From QWHO01 sp021404945 (GTDB lineage Bacteria; Vulcanimicrobiota; Xenobia; Xenobiales; QWHO01), in the NCBI GenBank assembly GCA_963169765.1, contig CAUJEN010000027.1, forward strand, positions 67,869 through 131,868: a DNA stretch of 64,000 nucleotides, in the 5' to 3' direction. Shown one piece after another: positions 8,278 through 17,200 of this stretch. A program made the position numbers and the translations under genes. The notes beneath the pieces were generated by a model. It did not search any database and had not been told where the DNA came from. It worked only from the letters and a program-made list of their open reading frames with translations. Position 1 is the first letter of the stretch; every line of letters starts with the position of its first letter.

Positions 8278-9150
8278 TCAGATCTCTTCGGAGGTCTGGA
8301 ACACCGCCCGGCGCTTCATCCTGCGCTGGGCCACCTCGTGCAGAAAGCGGTAGCGGTAGGCGTAAAAAGCCGTCAGCCCCACATCGTTGACCAGGGCGAA
8401 GTTCACCCCGGCGCCCACGATGCTTCCCACCAGCGCCACGCTCTGGGCCATCTTGCGGCGAGCCAGGGCAACCGACAGCTCGCGGGCCAGCGCCTGCAGG
8501 CCCTTGGCCAGGGAGACGCGCTCAAGGTCCTTGAGGGGGGCCCCCTGGCGGATCATCTCCTCCAGGCTCTGGAGTTGCTCCATCCCGGCGCGCTTCTTCT
8601 CGTTCTCGAGGTAGTGGCCCACGTCGAGCACCTTCATCATGTAGGCGTGCTCATCCGGGCCCTCCACGGGAAAGCCGTAGCAAACGGCCACTTCCTGGAT
8701 GGTGCGGAAAGCCAACAGATAGAGAGCGGGCACATCCGCCACCAGGCCGGGCAGGCCCACGGCCCCGGCCGCCCCCCCCTCGACGGCAGCGGCTCGCTTG
8801 TTGAAGCTCACACACTCGGTGGCCAGCGGGTCGAGCAGCTTGATGTCGGCCGAGAAGATCTGATCGGGCGTGGTGCCCACGTCCTTGCCCAGACGGGCGC
8901 TGATCTTGTCGAGAATGTCCCGCCGCGAGACGGTGGTGCGGGAGGTGTCGCGCACCGTCCCCAGCACTCCGTAAATGGCGTTCCCCAGCGACTCCTTGAG
9001 GCGGGCGGGAATGAGGCGATAGGCCAGCTCGGCCGGCTTGCCGGCCAGCACCAGCGCTTTGCTGAGCACCGAGGGCGGCTGGTGGACCCAGTCTTGAATC
9101 TCCTTCAGCACGGCCTGCTCGTCTTCGGTCAGATAGGTGGTCCAGGTCAC
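8278..9150 (-). CDS. EcsC-family protein
   Basis: 290 residues. The EcsC hallmark is present: a small-residue hydrophobic segment (GGAAGAVGLPGLVADVPALY), then LLAFRTIQEVAVCYGF and a late hydrophobic stretch around SVALVGSIVGAGVNFAL. EcsC proteins are named after the third gene of the Bacillus ecs ABC-transporter operon, but their biochemical role is not settled, and no transporter genes are adjacent here. I chose the GTG at 9150 because AAGGAAGG lies just upstream. Reading from 9366 would add 72 residues of unlikely sequence and overlap the divergent peptidase gene. Confidence 0.75.
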   Translation of the reverse strand: MTWTTYLTEDEQAVLKEIQDWVHQPPSVLSKALVLAGKPAELAYRLIPARLKESLGNAIYGVLGTVRDTSRTTVSRRDILDKISARLGKDVGTTPDQIFSADIKLLDPLATECVSFNKRAAAVEGGAAGAVGLPGLVADVPALYLLAFRTIQEVAVCYGFPVEGPDEHAYMMKVLDVGHYLENEKKRAGMEQLQSLEEMIRQGAPLKDLERVSLAKGLQALARELSVALARRKMAQSVALVGSIVGAGVNFALVNDVGLTAFYAYRYRFLHEVAQRRMKRRAVFQTSEEI

Positions 9151-9241
9151 GCCCTTCCTTTCGCTCCGGGTCTGTTTACAACCTGGCAAAGTGGCCGGCG
9201 GGCCGGCCGGTCTATACTGCCAGCCGAGGAGGACTGCCCGC

Positions 9242-10435
9242 ATGCTCACCGCCATCGCACCGTCCCCGGCCCGGATCCCTACCTTTGCAGCCCCCGCCCC
9301 CCGGTCCGAGCCCACCGACCGGGTCACCCTGGGCGAGGAGCCGGCAGCTCCCAAGAAGTGGACCATCCTGGTCTACTCGGCCTCCGACAACGACCTCAAG
9401 CGGTTCATGCTGGCCGACCTGGACGAAGCCGAGCGGGTGGGCTCGGACGATCTAACCAATGTGGTGGCCCAGTTCGACCACGGGGCAAGCGAGGGGGCCA
9501 GGCGCTACCTCATCACCAGGAACAACCAGAGCGGGCTCAACAGCCCTGTGGTGCAGGACATGGGCTCGACCAACATGTCCGACCCGCGCAAGCTGGCCGA
9601 CTTCATCAAGTGGGGCATGGAGAAGTACCCGGCCGAGAACACCATGCTGATTATCTCCGACCACGGGGATGGCTGGAAGGGGGCCGGGCAGGACGACTCC
9701 CACAATGGCTGGATGAGCCTGCCCCAGATCGAAGCCGGCATGAAGGAGGCCCGCCAGGCCACCGGCCGCAAGATCGACGTGCTCGGATTCGACGCATGTC
9801 TGATGGCTTCCGCCGAGGTGGCCCACCAGCTCAAGGACGAAGCCAGCTTCATGGTGGCCTCGGAAGAGGTGGAAGGCGGGGCCGGCTGGCCCTACAACCG
9901 TATTCTCAACCCGGGCATGCTGGCCGACCTGCAGGGCCAGCTGCAACTGCAGATCGAGCTGAGCCCGCGCGACGTCTGCCACCACGTGGTGCGCGCCGCC
10001 CGGGGCAACCAGGGCGATCTGCCCACCATGTCGGCCGTGGACATGTCCAAAGTGGCTGCTGTGACGCAGTCGGTGGATGGCTTTGCGGGGGCCCTCCTGG
10101 CCACCGCGGAGGCTTCCGTGCCCACCCTCAAGAGCCTGGCCGACCGCACCCAGGGCTTTACCGACTACAGGGATCTCTATGACTTCGCCGACCGGGTGGC
10201 CAGGAGCCGCATCAATGACCAGGCCCTGAAGGACGCTGCCCGGCAGGTGACCGAGAAGGTGAGCGAGGCGGTCATCTTCGAGCAGCACTCGAGCCGGTTC
10301 CCGGGTGCTCACGGGCTGAACATCGAGCTCTCCCCCACCTATGCTCTCGACCAGGAAACCAGCCGGCGCTACTCGGAGATCAAGCTCGCCAGTCAGACGC
10401 GTTGGGACGAAGCAGTCCGCAGGATCCAGTCCTGA
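9242..10435 (+). CDS. Clostripain-related cysteine peptidase (family C11) with a non-Sec leader
   Basis: 397 residues. The C11 core begins at KKWTILVYSASDNDL. The catalytic dyad is clear: His141 in SDHGDGW and Cys186 in GFDACLMAS. Family members cut after basic residues and are usually exported. Here there is no hydrophobic signal peptide. The first 40 residues are Pro/Ala/Ser-rich and include TDRVTLG, a leader type shared with the lipase, subtilase and 1477-residue protein in this window. The ATG at 9242 has GAGGAGG 9 bases upstream, and the longer frame from 9137 overlaps the divergent EcsC gene. An intramolecular cleavage site for activation was not identified. Confidence 0.85.
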   Translation: MLTAIAPSPARIPTFAAPAPRSEPTDRVTLGEEPAAPKKWTILVYSASDNDLKRFMLADLDEAERVGSDDLTNVVAQFDHGASEGARRYLITRNNQSGLNSPVVQDMGSTNMSDPRKLADFIKWGMEKYPAENTMLIISDHGDGWKGAGQDDSHNGWMSLPQIEAGMKEARQATGRKIDVLGFDACLMASAEVAHQLKDEASFMVASEEVEGGAGWPYNRILNPGMLADLQGQLQLQIELSPRDVCHHVVRAARGNQGDLPTMSAVDMSKVAAVTQSVDGFAGALLATAEASVPTLKSLADRTQGFTDYRDLYDFADRVARSRINDQALKDAARQVTEKVSEAVIFEQHSSRFPGAHGLNIELSPTYALDQETSRRYSEIKLASQTRWDEAVRRIQS

Positions 10436-10441
10436 GGCCGC

Positions 10442-10717
10442 TCACCGGGTAATCGCCAGGGCAAGCGGAATCATGACCAGCAGCAGGGTCAGAAAAATCG
10501 CTTTGAGGATGGCTCCTGTGCGCTCAGGATGGAGCAGAGACCAGAGCACCATGCCGAAAACGATCAGATTGCCCCTCTCGTAGAACGTGCATGCGGCGGG
10601 GGACAAGTCGGTGTGGGGCACCTTTGCCACGCCAAGGATCAGCACGCCCCAGACCAGATACCAGCCATGGAAGCCGGCCCAACCCACCAGTGCGCTGCAG
10701 AGCAACCGCTTTCCCAT
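10442..10717 (-). CDS. Small membrane protein, three predicted spans
   Basis: 91 residues from ATG 10717; a GTG at 10747 would add ten residues. Hydrophobic spans are seen at LLCSALVGWAGFHGWYLVWGVLIL, around NLIVFGMVLWSLL and at ILKAIFLTLLLVMIPLALAI. Between the first two lies a short polar loop with Cys. Its stop is only 6 bases from the stop of the convergent C11 peptidase gene. No family was recognised and no function can be given. Confidence 0.6.
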   Translation of the reverse strand: MGKRLLCSALVGWAGFHGWYLVWGVLILGVAKVPHTDLSPAACTFYERGNLIVFGMVLWSLLHPERTGAILKAIFLTLLLVMIPLALAITR

Positions 10718-10827
10718 CGCAGGATATATTTCCCCCGGCAACGACACTACCTGTCATCCCCCCGCGCTAAATTTGGTCGCGTGGGCCCGCAACGAGGGCC
10801 GCGCGACCAGGTTCCGAGGGAGTCAAC

Positions 10828-13800
10828 GTGCTCGCTGACCAACAATCTCGCCAACAGATCGAAACCAGCCTCGAGCAGAACCTGCTCGTCGAGGCGGCCG
10901 CCGGCTCGGGCAAGACCGAGAGCCTGGCCCGACGCATGGCCCACGGGGTCATCTCCGGCCGCTACCGGGTGCAGGAGATCGCGGCCGTCACCTTCACCCG
11001 CAAAGCGGCCGGCAACCTGCGCGACCGCTTCCAGACAGTTCTCGAGCGGCGCCTGCCCGGGCTGTCCGATGCGGGCGAGCGCGAGCGGGTGGAGACGGCT
11101 CTGTCTCATCTCGAGAGCCTCTTTGCCGGCACCATCCACTCGTTCTGCGCCCGCCTGCTGCGCGAGAGGCCGGTCGAAGCGGGCGTCTCCCCGGGCTTCG
11201 AGGAGCTCGACGAGGCGGCCGACGCCGAGCTGATCGGGCGGGTCTGGCGCCGGCTGCTCGATGACTGGAAGCTGGCCCAGTCGCCCCATCTGGCCGCTCT
11301 GCGCGAGTGCGGCCTGAGCCCCGCCCAGCTTCGCGAGGGGCTGCTGCGCATCTCGGCCAATTCCGACGCCGTCTTCCCGGCCGGGCAGGCCGAGCGCCCC
11401 CGGCTCGAGCCCACCCGCACCGCCTTGCTGACCTTCGCAGCCGACCTGTGCGAGCTCATCGGCCCGAGAGCTCGTTATCGCGAGTGCGAGGTGCTACCCC
11501 GGGCGATGGCCTTCCGAGGTCGCCTGGAGCGCTCGGGCAAGCTGGAGGACCCGGCTGAGCTGGCGGCTCTGCTGGGCATGTGGGAGCGCTTTACCCAGAA
11601 GCTCTTCGTTCCTCAGGAATGGGATGCTCCTCAAATCGCGCTGCGAGAGCTCCGCCCCCGGGTCTTCAGCCTGATCGAAGGGCTGCAGCCGGTCTTGAGC
11701 GAGTGGCTGGCGGCCTGGCGGGCCTACGTCTATGGCCACCTCATCCCCATCCTGGTCGAGGCCCGCGACAGGGCGCAGAAGGTGCGCCGGGAGCAAGCCC
11801 TGCTCAACTACCAGGACCTGCTCCTCTACGCCGCCCGACTGCTGCGCGAGCATCCCGAGGTGCGCCGGGCCCTGCAAGAAAAGTTCCGCTGGCTGCTGGT
11901 GGACGAGTTCCAGGATACCGATCCGCTGCAGGCCGAGATCCTGTTCTGGCTGGCGGCCGAGAACGACGCCCCCGACTGGCACCAGGTCGACCTGAGGCCG
12001 GGCGCGCTCTTCATCGTGGGCGACCCCAAGCAGTCCATCTACCGGTTCCGTAGGGCCGACATCGACACCTACCAGACCGTGCGCCGTCGCATCGCCGAGA
12101 ACGGCGGACAGGTGCTGCCCCTGGTGACCAGCTTCCGCTCCCAACCGGCCCTGCTGGGCTGGACCAACCGGGTCTTCTCCCGGCTCTTCGGCAGCGGCGG
12201 ACCGGCTCAGGCCGCCCACCAGCCCCTCGAGCCCGATCCCAGCCGGGGCCCCGCCACCGAGCCGGTGGGCGTGCGCACCCTGGTCATCCCTGCAGCGACC
12301 AACAGGTCTCGGGTCGGAGAGGCGGAAGCGCAAGCGATCGCGGCCTTCATCGCCTCGGAAGTGACCGCCGGGCGACGCTGCTGGGGCGACTTCCTGGTGC
12401 TCACCCGGGTCAAGCGGCCGCTCCAGACCATCGCCCGAGCCCTGGAGGCCCAGGGCGTCCCCTACGAGGCCACCGGAGGCAGCGACTTCTCCGACAGCGA
12501 GTCGGTCAAGCTGCTGGCCGACCTGTTGGCCGTGCTGAGCGATCCGGAAGACTCCCTGCGGCTGGTGGGCCTGCTGCGAGGGCCCCTCTTCGGCCTCAGC
12601 GACGCCGAGCTCTACCTCTTTCGGCGAGCCGGTGGCCGCTTCACGCTGCCCGAGAAGGCCATCGAGAGCGACGAGCCGGTGGCCGCGGCACTCAGCTTCC
12701 TGATCGAGCTGCGGGCTCTGACGCTCAGCCTCCCGCCCGTAGCCGCTGTGGAGCGAGTGCTGGAGAAGACCGGCCTGCTGGCCCGGGCGGTGACGCTGAC
12801 CCGGGGCGGGGCCGAAGCCGGACGACTCTGGCAGGCCCTCGACCTGGTGCGCCGGGCCGAGCAACAGGGCGGCTCCCTGGCCGATGGCCTGCGCTCCCTG
12901 CAAGATGCCCTGGAGAGCCATGAGCTGGAATCGGTGGCTCTCGAGGCGGGCAAGCGCAACGTGGTGCGTATCATGAACCTGCACCAGGCCAAGGGTCTGG
13001 AGGCCAACGTGGTCTTCCTGGCCGCCCCCACCTCCAGCTCCAGGTTCGGGGTCGACACGGTGATCCGGCGTCAGGGCTCGGAGGTGGTGGGCTACCTCGA
13101 GATCAAGCACCGCTACAAGATACTGGCCCATCCCGAGCGCTGGGCCGAGTTGCAGCAGGCCGAGTCGGTCTACTTGCAAGCCGAGGATCGGCGCCTTCTC
13201 TACGTGGCCGCTACCCGCGCGGCTGAGCTGCTGGTGGTATCGCGCTTCAAGGAGGCCCGCTCCCCCTGGGGCGAGCTGGAGCCCTTTCTGGAGACCTGCC
13301 TGCCCCTCCCGGCGAGTACTCCCCCACCCGTGCCCGGGCCCACCCTGGAGGCCCTGTCGGCCTGCCCCGACGAGTCTGAGTATGCCTCCCGCTGGCAAGA
13401 CCTGGCCCGGCCGGCCTATCGCCGTCGCAGCGTCACGGCCGCCGTGCGCGAGGGCCAGAGCCAGACCCTCTGGGCGGCTCTGGACCCTCCCGAGCAGGCC
13501 GGCCCCGATGGCGGAGCGGCCTGGGGAACCCTCATCCACCGGCTGCTCGAGCACTGCATGCGCCATCCCGGGACGAGCGAACAGGACGTGGCCCGGCTGG
13601 CCCGCTGGCTGACCTGCACCGACCCCGATCTGGCCGGCCTGGTCGAAGAGGCGGTCCGGGCGGTGGAGACGGTGCGGGCCAGCGACTTCTGGCGCCAGGC
13701 CATGGAGGCGGATGAGCGGCTGGTGGAGGTGCCCTTCGCCCTGGCCCAGCCCGGCGAAGACCAGACTCCCACCGTCTACTACGGCGTTCTGGACCTGGCC

Positions 13801-13992
13801 CTGAAGCAGAGCGACGGCTGGGAGGTGATCGATTACAAGACCGATCGGCAGGCCCTGGACGACCTGGTCGAGCGCTATGCCACCCAGGTGCTGACCTACG
13901 CCGAGCTGTGGCGCCACCTGACAGGCGATCCCGTGTGCTACGCGGGGCTTTTCGGGGTGCGCGAGAGCCGGCTCAGCCAGGATCTTCGCTGA
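10828..13992 (+). CDS. RecB/AddA-like SF1 helicase with C-terminal PD-(D/E)XK nuclease
   Basis: 1054 residues from a GTG preceded by GAGGGAG. SF1A helicase motifs are in order: Walker A AAAGSGKT (about 24-31), Walker B VDEFQDTDPLQ (about 358), motif III GDPKQSIYRFR (about 398), TSFRSQPALL, LHQAKGLEANVVFL (about 719) and YVAATRA (about 792). The C-terminus carries a RecB-type nuclease with GTLIHRLLEH, GVLDLAL and DYKTD (about 900-1005). This is the architecture of AddA/RecB, which resects double-strand ends for recombination. The usual partner (AddB or RecC/RecD) is not in this window, so I give no gene symbol. Confidence 0.88.
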   Translation: MLADQQSRQQIETSLEQNLLVEAAAGSGKTESLARRMAHGVISGRYRVQEIAAVTFTRKAAGNLRDRFQTVLERRLPGLSDAGERERVETALSHLESLFAGTIHSFCARLLRERPVEAGVSPGFEELDEAADAELIGRVWRRLLDDWKLAQSPHLAALRECGLSPAQLREGLLRISANSDAVFPAGQAERPRLEPTRTALLTFAADLCELIGPRARYRECEVLPRAMAFRGRLERSGKLEDPAELAALLGMWERFTQKLFVPQEWDAPQIALRELRPRVFSLIEGLQPVLSEWLAAWRAYVYGHLIPILVEARDRAQKVRREQALLNYQDLLLYAARLLREHPEVRRALQEKFRWLLVDEFQDTDPLQAEILFWLAAENDAPDWHQVDLRPGALFIVGDPKQSIYRFRRADIDTYQTVRRRIAENGGQVLPLVTSFRSQPALLGWTNRVFSRLFGSGGPAQAAHQPLEPDPSRGPATEPVGVRTLVIPAATNRSRVGEAEAQAIAAFIASEVTAGRRCWGDFLVLTRVKRPLQTIARALEAQGVPYEATGGSDFSDSESVKLLADLLAVLSDPEDSLRLVGLLRGPLFGLSDAELYLFRRAGGRFTLPEKAIESDEPVAAALSFLIELRALTLSLPPVAAVERVLEKTGLLARAVTLTRGGAEAGRLWQALDLVRRAEQQGGSLADGLRSLQDALESHELESVALEAGKRNVVRIMNLHQAKGLEANVVFLAAPTSSSRFGVDTVIRRQGSEVVGYLEIKHRYKILAHPERWAELQQAESVYLQAEDRRLLYVAATRAAELLVVSRFKEARSPWGELEPFLETCLPLPASTPPPVPGPTLEALSACPDESEYASRWQDLARPAYRRRSVTAAVREGQSQTLWAALDPPEQAGPDGGAAWGTLIHRLLEHCMRHPGTSEQDVARLARWLTCTDPDLAGLVEEAVRAVETVRASDFWRQAMEADERLVEVPFALAQPGEDQTPTVYYGVLDLALKQSDGWEVIDYKTDRQALDDLVERYATQVLTYAELWRHLTGDPVCYAGLFGVRESRLSQDLR

Positions 13993-14149
13993 GGCATCGT
14001 CCGGTTAGTCCGTCCCCACCTCTTGAGCTCGGCAGAGTCGGGCGGGGGGCCTCGTCCTGACACAATCTCTCCGCGCCCTCAGCGAGCTCTGCGGTTCCCC
14101 AGAGGGGGTGGGGACGAATTTGCAGGGTGCGCGGCCGGCCCCCCTGACC

Positions 14150-14262
14150 CCAACATTTTGTAGAGGTCCAGCCGCAAGATCCAACATCTTGTGGTGGCTG
14201 AGGCGGGGGTAGGGGCCGCCGAGAGCGTAGCTCCTCCGCCACCACAAAGGGTTTGCGGCTGG
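14150..14262 (-). repeat. Nested inverted repeat with a direct repeat, downstream of the giant kinase gene
   Basis: The outer arms CCAGCCGCAA (14168-14177) and TTGCGGCTGG (14253-14262) are exact complements. Inside them TTGTGGTGGC (14189-14198) and GCCACCACAA (14238-14247) are also exact complements. A 12-mer CCAACATYTTGT occurs twice, at 14150-14161 and 14181-14192. The structure would form a long two-step hairpin in the 3' end of the minus-strand kinase mRNA, starting 4 bases past its stop. No transposase is near. It may be a miniature repeat element or an extended 3' hairpin. The rest of the 13993-14266 gap shows nothing recognisable. Confidence 0.65.
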
Positions 14263-14266
14263 AGCT

Positions 14267-17200
14267 CTAGGCGGTCTCGGGGGCAACCACGACCCGGTTG
14301 CGGCCGCTCTCCTTGGCCTGGTAGAGAGCCTCGTCCGCCCGGTTCAAAAGACCCGCCAGGCCCTCCCCGAAAACCAGTTGGGCCACACCCAGGCTCATCG
14401 TGACGCTCAGATGGCCCGCCTCGCTGGGTACCTGGCTCTGGCCAACCGCCTGGCGCAGCCTCTCGGCCACCAGCGCCGCCCCGGCCAGATCGGTCTCGGG
14501 CAAGAGAGCCACGAACTCCTCTCCGCCGTAACGCCCGATGACGTCCAGGGTTCGCAGCGCCGCGCGGGCCCACTCGGCCACGGTGCGCAGCACCACGTCC
14601 CCCACCGCGTGGCCGAAGCGGTCGTTGAACGACTTGAAGTGGTCGATATCCATCATGATGGCCGACAGGGGCTTTGCGTATCGGCGCGCTCGGGCCAGCT
14701 CCACTTCACCCTGGCTCAGGATCTGGCGTCGATTGCTGAGCCCGGTCAGCTCGTCGGTGGTGGCCAGCCGTTGCACTTCCCCGTAGAGACGCGCATTCTG
14801 CAGGGCGATTCCGGCTTGCTCGGCCCCGGCCAGCACCAGCGACTGCTCATTGGGGCTGAAGGGGTGCACTTCGGTGCGCTCCAGCAAAAGCACCCCGATC
14901 CGCTCCTGATAGCCTTGCAGAGGCACGGCCAGGAGCGAGCGCGTGGGTGGATCTTGGGCAGAGGGATGCTCAAAGAGCGGCTCGTGCACCAGGTCGGGCA
15001 ACTCCAGCAGTGCGCCCGAGAGGACCGTGTCGGATAAGAGCTCGCCGGCGGTTACCAGCCTGCGGGCCGAGAGCTCGGGGTAGCCCAGGCCGGTGAGCGG
15101 GACCAGCATCCGCTCGGGGGTCTCCGAGATGGTGCCCTCCACCATGAGAGCCAGGGCCCGGTCGAAAGGAACCAGAGCCCGCACCGAATGCATGAAACGG
15201 CGCATCACCTCGATCCGATCCAGGGTCGAGCTCAGGCCCTGCGAGATCTCGCGCAGGCCGTCAGCCAGCTCGCGCTGGCGCCGCTCAGCCTCCAGGTTCA
15301 TCTCCAACTGCACGGCCCGGGCCGTGTCCAGGGCGATGGCAATGTGGCTGGCCATGGCGGCCAGAATGTGGCCGTCCTCCTGGGTGAAAATGCCCCGTGC
15401 CACGCGGTTGTCGAGGTAGACCACGCCCATCACTTGATCGCGCTGAATCAAGGGGGCGGCCATCATGCTGCGCAGGTCGTGGGCCACGGCGCTGGCCGAG
15501 CCGAGCACGGCCCGATCCTCCGAGCCGGCCACCACCAGAGGCTCGCGGGTGGCCCGAGCCTGCTCCACCATGGTCGTGCTGTAGGTGGTCGAATGGGTCA
15601 GGTCGTTTCCCTGGGCGTTGCGCCCGGCCCTCAGCTCCAGGGCCGACTCGTTCTCCTTGCGCAGAAAGAGAAAAGCGCGCTCGGCTCCGAAGACTCGGAT
15701 GCTCTCGTCGAGCACCGCGCGAGCCTGCTGGTGGGCGTCGAGCACCCGCGTGGAAGCCGAGGTCAGGCGCAACAGGGCATCCAGGTAGCGCTGGATTTTG
15801 ACCCCCTCGGTGGTACTGCCATAGGTGCGCAGGGAGATGTTGGGACCCAGGTTGAGGTAGGGGATCGTCTCGAGGTGAAACTCGAGGCTCAGGGAGCGGG
15901 CCCGACGCCGCCAGCCCATCTCCTGGGCCACCTGCAGGGCCAGGCGCGCCTCGCGCATCGCGGTGCTGCTGCGACCCTGGCTCTGGAGAATACGGGCTCG
16001 TCCGGTAGCCACCTCCAGGCTGACGAAAGGGGCATCGAACTCGCGCGCAAGCGAGGAGGCTCGTCGCAGCAAGGGAACGGCTCGCTCGCCCTGGCCCAGC
16101 TCATAGAGACACTCGCCCGAGAGGGCCAGCCAGTGGGCCTGCAGCAAAGGCCCTCCGCCAGCTGTCCGCAATTCGGCCAGAGCCTGCTCGAGTTGCTCCT
16201 GGCGCTCGAGCCGAGTATCGGGAGGCGCGTGCCGCAGCTGACCCAGCCGCGCATGAGCGGCCGCCACGTAGAAGCCACGCACGTGCAGAGGGGCCGCTTC
16301 GGGAAGAAAACCCAGGGAGGCGTGCTGGGCCAGCACGGCATCAAGCTCGGGGCCCAGGTCCTCTTGCTCGAGCAGATAGAAAGCCCGATTCTGAAGCCAC
16401 AGGCTCTGACGGTAGCGCTCGCGGGCATCCTCCTCGGCGATGGCTCGAAAGGCGTTGAGCGCTTCCAGCCCTTCGTCGGGACGGCCAAGAAAGGCGCGCA
16501 GCGAACCGGCGAAGGGCAAGAGCACGTGGCCGTGCAACTCGCCCTCGCGGTTGCCCCGAGAACGCGCCAGGCCTCGCTCGACCCACTCCAGGGCTCGCTC
16601 GAGATAGCCCCGCATCAACAGATTCCAGACCAGGTCGGTCACGGCGTTGAGGTACTCGGCCGCGGTCAGCCAGCGGCCATGCTCTTGCAGGCAATGGCGG
16701 ATCAAGAGCTCGGCCTCGAGCGGCGCGCCCGCCCGCAACACAGCCATAGCCCGGAACAGGTGGGCCCGGGCCAGCACCACCGGGTCGTTCAGCTCTTCCG
16801 CCACCTTGAGCGCCTCGAGCGAATAGCGCTCGGCTCGCCGGGGCCGGCCCAGACTGGCGCAGATCAGTGCATGGCGGGCATAGCCCACGGCCAGCGCCGG
16901 ACATGGCTTCAGACGGCGCGCCAGCTTCAGGGCCAGCGAGCCGACCTTGGAGAGCAACTCGGGCTGGCTCTCGGTGTAAGCCACCTCGGCCAGGGCATCG
17001 CACAGCTCGAGCACCACGGTGCGCTCGTCATGCGCGAGACCGACCACCTCCTGGCCCAGCACCACGCCCAGCTCGTGGAAGCCCAGTTCGACCTGCTCGC
17101 GCACCTGGGTGGTGTCAAAGTTCATGAGATGGGCCCGGGCCATGCGGGCCCGCAACCTGGCCCGCTCCAGGGGCTGGGATTGGAGGGCGTGGGCGGCCTC

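Noticed and set aside
8338..10182. 614-residue plus-strand open frame
   Set aside because: It crosses the divergent EcsC gene (antisense) and then the C11 peptidase gene in a wrong frame. Both real genes are supported by motifs and ribosome sites.
11494..13917. 807-residue open frame on the minus strand
   Set aside because: Antisense to the RecB/AddA-like gene. It is a shadow of codon bias.
14005..14286. 93-residue minus-strand ORF across the nested inverted repeat
   Set aside because: It has no ribosome site and its translation follows the inverted repeat. The DNA structure explains the region better.
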